Assembly: GCF_029868745.1 (NCBI RefSeq)
Contig: NZ_JARWOP010000390.1
Location: forward strand, 1-64,000
From: Nocardia wallacei
Lineage (GTDB): Bacteria; Actinomycetota; Actinomycetes; Mycobacteriales; Mycobacteriaceae
Direction of reading: 5' to 3'
Length of the DNA stretch: 64,000 bases
Below, in pieces: positions 24,604 to 34,200 of this stretch (position 1 is the stretch's first letter; each line of letters opens with the position of its first letter). The translations under genes and the position numbers were made by a program. The notes beneath the pieces were generated by a model that made no database searches, was not told the DNA's origin, and saw only the letters and a list, made by a program, of their open reading frames with translations.

Positions 24604-25530
24604 TCAGTCCTCGGCCGCCCAGGATTCGATGATGCTGCGGGCGATCGAGATCGATCCCGGCAGGAACAGACGCTGCTCGGCGACGGCGTCGGAGTCGCCG
24701 ATCGGCGCGCCCCACGCGCCGGCCTCCAACGCTTGACGTACCTCGTCGCGGGTGAACCAGTGCGCCTCGACGATCTCGCCGTCGGTGAAGGTCAGCGGCT
24801 GCTCCGGGTCCGCGACGGCGGCGAAGCCGAGCATGAGCGACCGCGGCAGCGGCCACGGCTGGCTGCCCAGGTAACGCACCTCCCGCACGGCTACGCCGAC
24901 CTCTTCGAGGATCTCGCGTTCCACGCACCGCTCGAGCGACTCGCCCGCCTCCACGAATCCGGCCAGCAGCGAGAACATCTTCTCGGGCCAGACCTGCTGA
25001 CGTGCCAGCAGCACCCGGTCGGCGCCGTCGTGCACGAGGCAGATGACCGCCGGGTCGATGCGCGGGAACTCCTCGTGCCCGGCCTCGCTGACCCGCGTCC
25101 AGCCCGCGTTGGCGGGCGCGGTGGGCGTGCCGTCGACGGCGCTGAACCGCGCGCGATCGTGCCAGTTCAGCAGCGCCAGCGCGGCCGCCAGGATGCCGAG
25201 GGTGACATCGTCGAGGTGCAGCAGGGTGCTGACGACCCGCAGGTCCATCAGCTTGCCGTCGATCTCCTCGTCGCGCACCGCCCACAGGTGGCTGCCGCGG
25301 TCGATGCCGAGGAAGACCGCCTCGGGGACAGGTTCGGCGGCCAGCGTCGTCGCCGGTTCCAGCAGGATCGATTCGCCGTCGACACGAACCTGGCCGCGCC
25401 GGTTCATTCGCAGCAACCGAGCGCCGGGCCAGCCCTCCTTCAACGCCTGCTCGTCCGAGCGCAGCTCCTCGGCGCGGTCGAGCACGGAACGCGACAGCAG
25501 GGGAACGTCTTTCAGCTGAAAACCAGGCAC
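24604..25530 (-). CDS. nudC: NAD(H) pyrophosphatase NudC
   Basis: 308 aa. The Nudix box lies at residues 191-213 (GFVEAGESLERCVEREILEE, then VGV), with all consensus Gly and Glu residues present. SQPWPLPRS (223-231) is the NudC-specific signature ten residues later. The four-Cys zinc ribbon of E. coli NudC is absent, as in mycobacterial NudC. It hydrolyses NADH to NMNH and AMP, and in other species removes NAD caps from RNA and degrades isoniazid-NAD adducts. It is convergent with mrx1. Confidence 0.93.
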   Translation of the reverse strand: MPGFQLKDVPLLSRSVLDRAEELRSDEQALKEGWPGARLLRMNRRGQVRVDGESILLEPATTLAAEPVPEAVFLGIDRGSHLWAVRDEEIDGKLMDLRVVSTLLHLDDVTLGILAAALALLNWHDRARFSAVDGTPTAPANAGWTRVSEAGHEEFPRIDPAVICLVHDGADRVLLARQQVWPEKMFSLLAGFVEAGESLERCVEREILEEVGVAVREVRYLGSQPWPLPRSLMLGFAAVADPEQPLTFTDGEIVEAHWFTRDEVRQALEAGAWGAPIGDSDAVAEQRLFLPGSISIARSIIESWAAED

Positions 25531-25591
25531 GCTCCGAGCGTATCCCGCGGCGGCGACACGGGTGGCGGCGGTGGTGGGTGCTCGCCGGGCA

Positions 25592-26650
25592 CTACTTCTG
25601 CACGCGGCGAATGTAGAGCAGCCGGTCGCCGGATTCGAGCGCGTCCACCTCGGGCTCGTCGACGCGGATCAGCGCGCCGCCGCGGACGACGCCGAGCACG
25701 ATGTTGCGCAGGTGCCGCGGCGAGCCGCCCACCTCGTCCGGTTCCACGTCGCGTTCGGCGATCGCGAAGCCCGCTTCCGGGGTGAGCAGGTCCTCGACCA
25801 TGTCGACGACCTTCGGCGTGGTGGTAGCGATGCCGAGCAGCCGCCCCGCCGTCTCCGAGGAGACCACCACCGAATCCGCGCCGGACTGCCGCAGCAGGTG
25901 CACGTTCTCCGCCTCCCGGATCGAGGCGACGATCTTGGCCTTCGAATTCAGCTCGCGGGCGGTGAGAGTGACCAGCACCGCGGTGTCGTCGCGGTTGGCG
26001 GCCACCACCACCGACGACGCGTGCTGCAACCCGGCCAGCCGCAGCACATCCGATTGCGCGGCCGAACCGTGCACGGTCACCAGGCCCGCGGTGGCGGCAC
26101 GTTCCAGGGCCACCGGGTCGGTGTCCACCACGACGATGTCCCCCGGCTGCACACCGTCGCCCAGCATCGCGTCGACGGCGGTGCGGCCCTTCGTCCCGTA
26201 GCCGACCACCACGGTGTGATTACGCACCTTGTGCCTCCATCGCTGAATCTTGAACACCTGCCGGGACCGTTCGGTCAGGACCTGCAAGGTGGTGCCGACC
26301 AGGACGATCAGGAAAAGCACCCGCAGCGGTGTGATGACGATGATATTGATCAACCGGGCCTGCGGGGTGCTGGGCGTGATGTCGCCGTAGCCGGTCGTCG
26401 ACAGTGACACCGTCGAGTAGTACGCCGCGTCCAGCAGCGACAGTTCGTCGCCTTGATTGTCGTGATATCCGTGACGCCCGAAATACACCACCAGCGTCGC
26501 GCCCACCAGCAAAGCGACCGCGAACACCACGCGACGGGCCAGTGAAACCCATGGGCTGGTTTGTATTTCGGGAATTCGCAGAATTCCGACCAGGGCGTAG
26601 TCGGGGCGGTCGGTCAGGCGGCGGAGGCCGCGCGACGGCTCATCGATCAC
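25592..26650 (-). CDS. Potassium channel protein with TrkA-N/RCK domain (Rv3200c-like)
   Basis: 352 aa. There are two membrane helices at about 38-56 (ARRVVFAVALLVGATLVVYF) and 102-124. The pore loop carries the K+ selectivity filter T85-T86-G87-Y88-G89-D90. The cytoplasmic RCK/TrkA-N domain follows, with the nucleotide-binding HTVVVGYGTKGRTAVDAML (145-163), and a TrkA-C domain lies near 270-350. The layout matches MthK/Kch-type channels gated by ligand binding to an RCK ring. Its position after nudC matches Rv3200c. Confidence 0.93.
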   Translation of the reverse strand: MIDEPSRGLRRLTDRPDYALVGILRIPEIQTSPWVSLARRVVFAVALLVGATLVVYFGRHGYHDNQGDELSLLDAAYYSTVSLSTTGYGDITPSTPQARLINIIVITPLRVLFLIVLVGTTLQVLTERSRQVFKIQRWRHKVRNHTVVVGYGTKGRTAVDAMLGDGVQPGDIVVVDTDPVALERAATAGLVTVHGSAAQSDVLRLAGLQHASSVVVAANRDDTAVLVTLTARELNSKAKIVASIREAENVHLLRQSGADSVVVSSETAGRLLGIATTTPKVVDMVEDLLTPEAGFAIAERDVEPDEVGGSPRHLRNIVLGVVRGGALIRVDEPEVDALESGDRLLYIRRVQK

Positions 26651-26744
26651 GGGGTATCACCGATTCTGTCCTGCACCACGGAACCGCAGCGTACCGGGCC
26701 GGGAACAGCTCGACACCGCGGCACGCGGATGGCATCGTTCAGGC

Positions 26745-27137
26745 ATGACCACCGACTCTCCCGCGCGGCCGCGGCGCGCGCAATTGATGGCCGCCGCGTT
26801 GTTCGGCATGGGCACCCTGCATTTCGTCGTTCCGCGGCCGTTCGACTCGATCGTGCCGCCCGCGCTGCCCGGCAAGGCGCGCACCTACACCTACTGGTCC
26901 GGCGTGGCGGAGATCGGGGTGGCGACGGCGCTGGCCGTGCCGCGGACCCGGCGGCTCGGCGGGCTGCTGGCGATGCTGCTGTTCATCGCCGTGTACCCGG
27001 CGAATGTGCAGATGGCGGTGGACAGCGTCCGTAATCCCAAGGCGCCCTTGGCACTCAAGGCGATCTCGCTGCTGAGGCTGCCGCTGCAGGTGCCCATGGT
27101 GCGGCAGGCGTGGAAGGTGCGCCGGGAAGCGGCCTGA
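26745..27137 (+). CDS. DoxX-like small integral membrane protein
   Basis: 130 aa with about four hydrophobic segments: QLMAAALFGMGTLHFVVP, WSGVAEIGVATALAVP, LGGLLAMLLFIAVYPANVQM, and the region IVPPALPGKARTYTYWSG characteristic of DoxX-like proteins (FDSIVPP, YWSGVAEI). Function is unknown. Relatives associate with redox homeostasis. It is divergent from the channel gene and convergent with adnB, with only a 4-base gap. Confidence 0.78.
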   Translation: MTTDSPARPRRAQLMAAALFGMGTLHFVVPRPFDSIVPPALPGKARTYTYWSGVAEIGVATALAVPRTRRLGGLLAMLLFIAVYPANVQMAVDSVRNPKAPLALKAISLLRLPLQVPMVRQAWKVRREAA

Positions 27138-27141
27138 CGGC

Positions 27142-30100
27142 TCACTCGGTGTCCTCGTCGGGGGGCGCCGACCAGGCGGGCACGGTGGTCGTGAGGAACT
27201 CCGCCAGCTCCTCCGGGCCGGGCAGGTCGGGCGGGGCGATGGTGCGACCGGTGCGCACGTAATGGAATGCGGCCCCGATCTTTTCGAGCATCTCATGCTC
27301 ATCGGCGCCCGTGCGGGTGGCCAGCAGGCGGGCCCAGGCCAGGCGATAGACGGCCAGCTGCATCGCCACCGCCGGTTCCTCGGCGCGGGTGGGTTCGGCG
27401 CCGGTCTTCCAGTCCACCACCAGCCAGCGCCCGCCCGGCTCGGCGAAGACCGCGTCCATGCGACCGCGAAACAGCGTGCCCGCCAACGACGTTTCGAACG
27501 CCACCTCGACCTCCACCGGGTTGCGATCGGCCCACGGCGAGGACAGGAACGCCTCCTGCAACCGGATCAGGTCGGCGTCGGCGCCGCCGCTGTCGGCCGC
27601 TCCCGGCAGTTCGTCCAGGTCGAGTAGCCGCGTCGCGCCGAACCACTGCTGCAACCAGGCGTGAAAAGCCGTGCCGCGCCGCGCGAACGGGCTCGGCGGA
27701 TACGGCAGCGGCCGCCGCAGCCGCGCCGCCAGCTTCGCCGGATCGGCCCGCAACTCCACCAGCGCGGTAGCGGGCAACTGCCCCGGCAACTCCACCTCCC
27801 GCGTCCCCTCCTCCGCGGCGAAGAATTCCGCGAGCAGCGCATCGACATCCGCCGCCCAGCCCTCGGGGTCGTCGGGGTCGAGGCCGGGGTCTTCCGCGCC
27901 GAGCGAGGTGGACGGGTCGCCGGTGCTTTCGAGACCGGATGAGCCGCCGGGGGATTCGTCCGGGTCATCGAACAGGGACAACTGACCGGCCGGGCCGGAA
28001 GGCACGTCCGGAGCGGGCGGCACGTCCGAGGCAGGCGGCACGTCCGGAGCAGGCGGCACGTCCGGAGCAGGCGGCACGTCCGGAGCAGGCGGCACGTCCG
28101 GAGCAGGCGGCACGTCCGAGGCAGGCGGCACGTCCGGGGCGGGCGGCGTTTTCGCCGCGGAAGGCGTGCTCGTCGCGTGCGATGTGTGAGTCGGTGGCGA
28201 CGTATGGGAGGCGGGCGTCGTCGGGGGGGTCTCGCCGGGGCGGGGTGGGCGGCGGAGGTCCTGTTCGGGTGGGAGGGTGGTGAGGGCCGCGCGGACGAGG
28301 GCGGCGCCTTCCTGTATTGCGGTGCGGCGCTTGCCCAGTGGGTCGCGGGGCCATTCGGCGGAGGCGGGGTCGTCGGTGAAGGGGTTGGCGGCGTCGGTGG
28401 CGGGGGGATCGGCCCAGACGTCGACGCGTACCGTCGCGGCGGGGGTGGCGTCCGGGTCTTCGACGACGCGCTTCAGGTCCAGCAGGAAGTCCGACGGGCC
28501 CTTGGGCGTCGACCCCGTCTCGGCCCAGTGGTGCGCCGAAACGAACAGTGCGCGTTCGGTTCTGGTCAGCGCCACGTAGAACAGGCGGCGCTCCTCGTCG
28601 AGCCGCCGCCGATTCAGGGCGTCCTTGTGCTGCTTGATGGCGCGGTCCAGATCACTACGGTCGTACAGGTCCGAGAGATCCAGCACGGGCACACCATCGC
28701 CTGCGGCCATATCCCGGCCCGCAAACCGCCCACCAGCGTCCTCGGTAACGCCCGCGGCCCCAGCCACATTGCTCGCCGCAGCGCGACCGTCCATATCGCG
28801 CTGGCGATCGCCCCGTAACGAGGTGGGGAGTTCGGCGAGGGCGCCCAGCCAGCTGCCCGAGGCGGCCCCGGAGGGGAACACTCCGCGCGACACGTGCGGT
28901 ACCGCCACCACCTCCCATTCCAAGCCCTTGGCGGCGTGCACGGTCAAGACCTGGACACGGTCGCGGGCCACCTCGATTTCGCCTGGCTCCAAACCGTTTT
29001 CGACCTCCTCGGCCGCGGCCAGGAAGGTCAGGAGCCCCGGCAGCGACGCGCGGTGGTCGCTCGCATAGTCGGAGACCACCTCGGCGAAGGCGTCGAGATG
29101 CTCACGGCCCGCGCCGCCGCCCGCCGAGGCGCGCCGCGCCTGGGTCTCGACGCCCACGCCGATGGTGCGCTCCACGTCGGCGACCAGCTCCGGCAGCGAC
29201 TGACCGCTGCGTTCCCGCAGGGCCGCCAACTCCCGGCCCAGACCGACGATGCGCTGGTAGCCGGATTCCGAATACTGTTCCGCCGGACCGGGATCGGCGA
29301 TGGCGTCGGCGAGCCCGGCCTGTTCCGCCGGTTCCGGGGCCACCGAGCGCAAGGCTTGGGCCAGCGCGGCCGGGTCGGTGATCGCGGGCGCCTGGTCCGG
29401 CGGCCGGGTGATGGACAGATCGCGCGCCCGGCGGGCCAGCGCGGCCAGATCGGTCACGCCGAGACGCCAGCGGGCGCCGGTGAGGATGCGCACCGCCGCG
29501 CTGCCCGCGCCGGGGTCGGCGATCAGGCGCAGCGTGGCGACCACATCGGACACCTCCGGGGTAGCCAGCAGGCCGCCGAGTCCGACGATCTCCACCGGCA
29601 ATCCGCGTTCGCGCAGCGCCTCCGCCAGCGGCGCGGCATCGGCGTTGCGGCGCACCAGCACCGCGGAGGTCGGCGGCGGCGCACCGGCGTCGGCATGCGC
29701 CTCCCATTCCGCCGCGATCCGCTCGGCCACCCATTCCCGTTCGTGCGCAACGGTTTCGGCGAGCGCCAGCGCCACCGTCCCGGAAGCGGCGTCCGGCCGG
29801 GGCCGCAACGCGTCGACGGCGACTCCGCCTGGAGCCTGCCGCAGCGGTTCGGCGATCGAGTTCGCCAGCTCCAGCGCCTCCGGCGGATTACGCCAGCTGG
29901 TCAGCAACGGCAGGATCGGCGCCGGAACCCCCGGCGCCACAGGGAAATCGGTAGCGAACCGCGGCAGATTCGCCGCCGACGCCCCACGCCAGCCGTAAAT
30001 GGACTGCATTGGGTCACCCACAGCCGTCACCGCCAGCCGCTGCCCGGCAACATCGGCCGTCCCCCCCTCCCCGACCCCCGAAACATCTTCGGCACCAGCC

Positions 30101-31263
30101 GAACCCGCCGCGCGCTCCCCCACCACCCACGTCTCGTCATCCACCCCGGCCTCCCCCACCGATGGAACGTCGAACTCGTCGAGAGTGGGCGCGGTATCGC
30201 CGGAAGGTGATTGGCGCTCAGCATGTTTCGCCGGTTGTGACTGAGACGTCGGTTCAGGGGGCCGCGGCGTATCACTCGGTGAATGGTCCTGCGCCGGTGA
30301 ATGCACCCGTCCGCGACCGGCGTCGACGCCCTGGGCGTTGTCCAAGTTGCCGAACAGGGCGGCGAGGAGGATGCGTTGGGCGTGGCCGGTGTCCTGGTAC
30401 TCGTCCAGGAGGACGAGGCGGAAGCGGGCTCGTTCGGCGGCGCCCACCTCCGGGTGTTCGGCGGCCAGGCGGGCGGCCAGTGACATCTGGGAGCCGAAAT
30501 CCAGTGCGCCGCGGCGGCGTAACTCCTCGCCCAAGCGTTGCACCAAGGGCAGTAGGGCCACTCGTTCGTGCTGGACGTTGAGGATTCCCAGCAGTTCCTG
30601 GCTGGGGCCGCCGCGCTGGCGCGGGCCCCGCGGGAGGGTCAGGATCAGTTTCTCGAGTTCGGTGTGCGCCTCGGCCAGTTGCTCGGGTTCGACCAGGTGC
30701 TCGGCCAGTTGACCGGACAGCGCCAGCACGGCCTCGGTGACCGACACCGGGGTGCGATCGGTGTCCAGGTCACCGTCCCAGCCGGTGACCACCCGGTGGG
30801 CCAGCTGCCACAGCTGGGTCTCGGTGAGCAGAGTGGCGTTCGGCTCCACCGGTAGCAGCAGCCCGTGTTCGCCGAGCAGCCGACCGGCATAGGAATGGTA
30901 GGTGCTGATCTCCGGTTCGGAGCCGGACACCCGCGCACGCAGCCGGCCACTCGGATCGATCTCGCGCAGCAGCGGTGACCCGGCCAGCCGCGCCAGCCGG
31001 GTGCGGATGCGAGTCGTCAACTGCTGCGCGGCTTTTCGGGTGAAGGTCAGGCCCAGCACCGCGTCGGGCGCGACCAGACCGTTGGCGACCATCCACACCA
31101 CGCGCGCGGCCATGGTCTCGGTCTTGCCGGCGCCCGCTCCCGCCACCACCAGTGTCGGGCCGGGCGGGGCCGCGATCACCGCGGCCTGCTCGGCGGTGGG
31201 CGGCGGCATACCGAGCGCTTCGGCCAGCCGCTCGGGTGTGATCCTGCCGCCCTGCCCGCTCAC
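27142..31263 (-). CDS. adnB: AdnB: UvrD-like motor and RecB-type nuclease subunit of the AdnAB end-resection complex
   Basis: 1,373 aa from a GTG that overlaps the adnA stop (GTGA). The open frame reaches 33075 but overlaps adnA, and the start here fits the domain boundary. The N-terminal motor has Walker A AGAGAGKTETM (42-48), motif II VLLDEYQDTGHAQRILL, motif III VTAVGDPMQSIYGWRGAS and the late YVALTRTER. The C-terminal nuclease has GTAFHAWLQ, GRMDAVF and VVDWKTG. With AdnA it unwinds and cuts DNA ends in place of RecBCD. It is much longer than the roughly 1,095 aa mycobacterial AdnB because of a Ser/Pro/Gly insert at about 307-405 (nt 30046-30345) and a Pro-rich repeat at about 1040-1088. 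Confidence 0.93.
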   Translation of the reverse strand: MSGQGGRITPERLAEALGMPPPTAEQAAVIAAPPGPTLVVAGAGAGKTETMAARVVWMVANGLVAPDAVLGLTFTRKAAQQLTTRIRTRLARLAGSPLLREIDPSGRLRARVSGSEPEISTYHSYAGRLLGEHGLLLPVEPNATLLTETQLWQLAHRVVTGWDGDLDTDRTPVSVTEAVLALSGQLAEHLVEPEQLAEAHTELEKLILTLPRGPRQRGGPSQELLGILNVQHERVALLPLVQRLGEELRRRGALDFGSQMSLAARLAAEHPEVGAAERARFRLVLLDEYQDTGHAQRILLAALFGNLDNAQGVDAGRGRVHSPAQDHSPSDTPRPPEPTSQSQPAKHAERQSPSGDTAPTLDEFDVPSVGEAGVDDETWVVGERAAGSAGAEDVSGVGEGGTADVAGQRLAVTAVGDPMQSIYGWRGASAANLPRFATDFPVAPGVPAPILPLLTSWRNPPEALELANSIAEPLRQAPGGVAVDALRPRPDAASGTVALALAETVAHEREWVAERIAAEWEAHADAGAPPPTSAVLVRRNADAAPLAEALRERGLPVEIVGLGGLLATPEVSDVVATLRLIADPGAGSAAVRILTGARWRLGVTDLAALARRARDLSITRPPDQAPAITDPAALAQALRSVAPEPAEQAGLADAIADPGPAEQYSESGYQRIVGLGRELAALRERSGQSLPELVADVERTIGVGVETQARRASAGGGAGREHLDAFAEVVSDYASDHRASLPGLLTFLAAAEEVENGLEPGEIEVARDRVQVLTVHAAKGLEWEVVAVPHVSRGVFPSGAASGSWLGALAELPTSLRGDRQRDMDGRAAASNVAGAAGVTEDAGGRFAGRDMAAGDGVPVLDLSDLYDRSDLDRAIKQHKDALNRRRLDEERRLFYVALTRTERALFVSAHHWAETGSTPKGPSDFLLDLKRVVEDPDATPAATVRVDVWADPPATDAANPFTDDPASAEWPRDPLGKRRTAIQEGAALVRAALTTLPPEQDLRRPPRPGETPPTTPASHTSPPTHTSHATSTPSAAKTPPAPDVPPASDVPPAPDVPPAPDVPPAPDVPPAPDVPPASDVPPAPDVPSGPAGQLSLFDDPDESPGGSSGLESTGDPSTSLGAEDPGLDPDDPEGWAADVDALLAEFFAAEEGTREVELPGQLPATALVELRADPAKLAARLRRPLPYPPSPFARRGTAFHAWLQQWFGATRLLDLDELPGAADSGGADADLIRLQEAFLSSPWADRNPVEVEVAFETSLAGTLFRGRMDAVFAEPGGRWLVVDWKTGAEPTRAEEPAVAMQLAVYRLAWARLLATRTGADEHEMLEKIGAAFHYVRTGRTIAPPDLPGPEELAEFLTTTVPAWSAPPDEDTE
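28001..28144 (-). repeat. adnB: 18-bp tandem repeat (8 copies) encoding PPAPDV/PPASDV in AdnB
   Basis: GGCACGTCC recurs at 28001, 28019, 28037, 28055, 28073, 28091, 28109 and 28127, exactly 18 bases apart, with unit GGCACGTCCGGAGCAGGC or a close variant. In frame it encodes a flexible linker of PPAPDV hexapeptides between the helicase and nuclease parts. Because each unit is six codons, slippage would change linker length without breaking the gene. Confidence 0.95.
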
Positions 31264-34200
31264 GTATCCGTCACCTGCCGCCCGGTGTCCTGCACGGGGC
31301 AGCTGCCCGAGACCGAGCAGTGCCGGCAGCCGTCGTTGCGCATCGCGAGATAGCTGGGGCCGCGGGTGGCGGCGGCGGCCTGATGGATGGCGTCGCGCCA
31401 CTGTTCGACGCCGTCCGCGTCCAGCGCGGTCTGCAACCGCTGGGCCGCGCCCTCCTTGGTGCTCGGCTTGGCGACGTAGACCAGCCGGGCGCCGCCGGGC
31501 TCGGCATCGGGCGAGCCGTCGTCGAGGGCGCCCGCGGCGGCGGCGACCTGGTAGGTCGCCAGCTGCGCGTGGTCCTGCGCGGCCTGCTTGGAGATCGGCG
31601 TCTTGCCGGTCTTGACGTCCACGATCACGAAGCGCCCGAACGCATCTCGTTCGACCCGGTCGACGCGGCCGCGGATCCGCACGGCGTATTCCCCCGGCGC
31701 GCGGGCCGGGAGCACGCAGTCGACCGGCACCTCCACCCCCATCTGAGTGAGTTCGGTGCGGGTGTTGTGCAGCCAGACCAGGAAGGTGTCCAGCATGGAT
31801 TCGGTGCGGCGCAGCTCCTGCCGGGAATGCCAACTGTGCGGGCCGTCGTCGGACGCGGCGGGGTCGACGGCCTTCCAGGCTCGCACCAGCGCGGCCTTGA
31901 CCTGCGCCTCCGACACCTGTCCGGCCAGCGCCTGCACCAGCGTGTGCACCAGGTTGCCCTTGACCGCGTACGGATTGTCGCCGTCGCTGCCGCCGTGCCG
32001 TTCCAGCGCCCAGCGCAGCGGGCAGGTCTGCAGCAGCTCGACCGTGGACGGGGACAGCGCGACCGGGCCCTGGTCGTCCCCCCACAGCGGCAGCTGCGAA
32101 CTGAGTTCGGCGGTGCCGTACCAGTCGTCGGGGTGCGCGCCGCGCACGCCCGCGCGAGCCAGCCGGGCCAGTTCCCGCGCCGCGCGCTGCCGGCGTCGCG
32201 GATTCTCCTCCGGATCGCATGCGGTGCCTCGCAATTCGGCGATCAGCGCCTGCATCACCAGGGCGCGGCCGGGGTCGACCGGTGCGGGGATGCGGCCCGG
32301 TTCTCTGGGATCGGCCGTCTCGTCGAGTTCGCCGAGGAACCGGGAGGGCACCAGATCCCGGTCGCCGCTGACCGATTCGACCGCAGTGACCAGCAGCGAG
32401 TGCCGCGCGCGGCTGCACGCCAGCAGCAGCAGGCGCCGCTCCTCGGCGAGAATCGGCGCCGCGCGGCTCACCCGGTCGCCGGAATCGACCACGCCCGCAA
32501 CGAGATCCACCAGATCCTCGATGCCCAGCAGCGTCCCGCGCGGACGCAGATTGGGCCAAATCCCCTCCTGCACACCGGCTATCGCGACGACATCCCATTC
32601 CCGGCCCGCGGCGGCGTGCGCGCTGACGATGGCGACCGCATCGCCCGGATCGGTGAGCGGCGCGGAGTCCTGCGGGATCTCCTGTAGCTCCAGGTATTCG
32701 ACGAAGCCCTCGATGGTGGCGCGCGGCAGCCGATCGACGAAGGCGGCCGCGGCGTCGAACAGCCCCACCGCCGCATCCAGATCGCGGTCGGCCTGCATGC
32801 CGACCGCACCGCCGCGCTCGGACTGCCCGACCCAGCGCCGCTCCAGATTGGACGCCGTCCACAACGCCCACAGCACATCCTCGGGCCCCGCACCGCGCTG
32901 CGCCGCCTTCCGCGCCCGCCCGACCGCCTTCAACACCCGCCGCAGCGGCGCCGCCTCCACCTCGGTAAGCCGATCCACAACCGTGAAATCGCCCACCCCC
33001 GCGATCAGCTCCCGCAACACCTCCGCCGACGACCGATCCAAGTCCGGAGAATACGCGGAATCCACCGCCTCCCAAGCAAAGTCGTCATCCACAGCGCCAC
33101 CCCTGCCCCTACCCCTCGCCTCCTCCGCGGCGTTGGGCGCGCCCGCCGCTTCCCCGGCACTCTCAGGTTCCCCGGGAGCATGAGGGACGTCGGTGCTCTC
33201 GTGTCCGGTATCCCACGGATCGTCTGCGGCGCGGGTGTTTGCGCGCTCCAGGAGGGTGCGGCGGATGCCTCGGCGGAGGCGGCGGAGGGCGATTTGGTCG
33301 GCGCCGCCCAGGGGGCCGGACAAGAGGTCGAGGGTGTCGTCTGCGGTGAACAGGTCGGGGCGGGCGCGGTCGCCGAAGAGTAGGGCGCGCAGGGCCAGCA
33401 GCATCCAGGCCGCGCCGCGGCGGCGGGCCAGGGGGACGTCCGGCTTCGGTTGCAGGACAGGGACTCCGGCCGCCAGCAGGGCGCGGCGCAGCGGCGCGAG
33501 GGACAGCGGCACCGAGCGGACGATCACCGCCATGCGCGACCAGGGCACGCCGTCGGTCAGGTGTGCGCGGCGCAGGTGGTCGGCGATCAGGGCGGCTTCC
33601 TTCGCCGGGGTCGTCAGCACCCGCACCTGGACCTCACCGTCGCCCATCGCCGATTCCCTTGCGGCCATACCGTTCTCGCGCCCACCGAACCGCTGCGGCG
33701 CGCTGCCCGGCAGCCGCGCCGACACCCTGACCACGGCCTCGTGCACGGCACGGGCGCAACGATGGTTGTCGCGCAAGATGATTCGCCGTTCCGCGGGAAC
33801 ATCCAGATCGGCGACGAAACGGGCGTCCGCGCCACGGAAGGTGAACACGGACTGGTCAGGGTCACCGGCCACCACCGTCGTCGCCGCCCCCGAACCGACA
33901 GAGCGAATCAGTTGCGCCGCAAGCGGATCCAGATGCTGGGCGTCGTCGACGAGCAGACAGCGAACCCGCTCCCGTTCGGACGCCAGCAGATCCGGATCGA
34001 GCGCAAGCACATCCAAAGCGGCGCCGACGAGTTCCGCGGCATCCAGCGCGGGCGCGCTCGCCTCCGGCGCCTCGACGCCGACCGACCAGCGCAGCAGCAT
34101 GGCCTGCTCGTAGCGTTCGGCGAACCGGCCCGCCGCCTCCCATTCCGGGCGGTCGTACCGGCTGCCCAATTCGACCAGATCCTCCGGCCCGAGCCCGCGC

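Noticed and set aside
28001..28144. Possible CRISPR array
   Set aside because: Units are 18 bp with no spacers, continuous and in frame with AdnB, encoding a Pro-rich linker. No cas genes are present.
27142..33075. AdnB frame read as one 1,977-residue protein
   Set aside because: The part above 31263 overlaps adnA in another frame and has the Arg/Gly composition of a shadow. The GTGA overlap at 31260-31263 gives the natural start.
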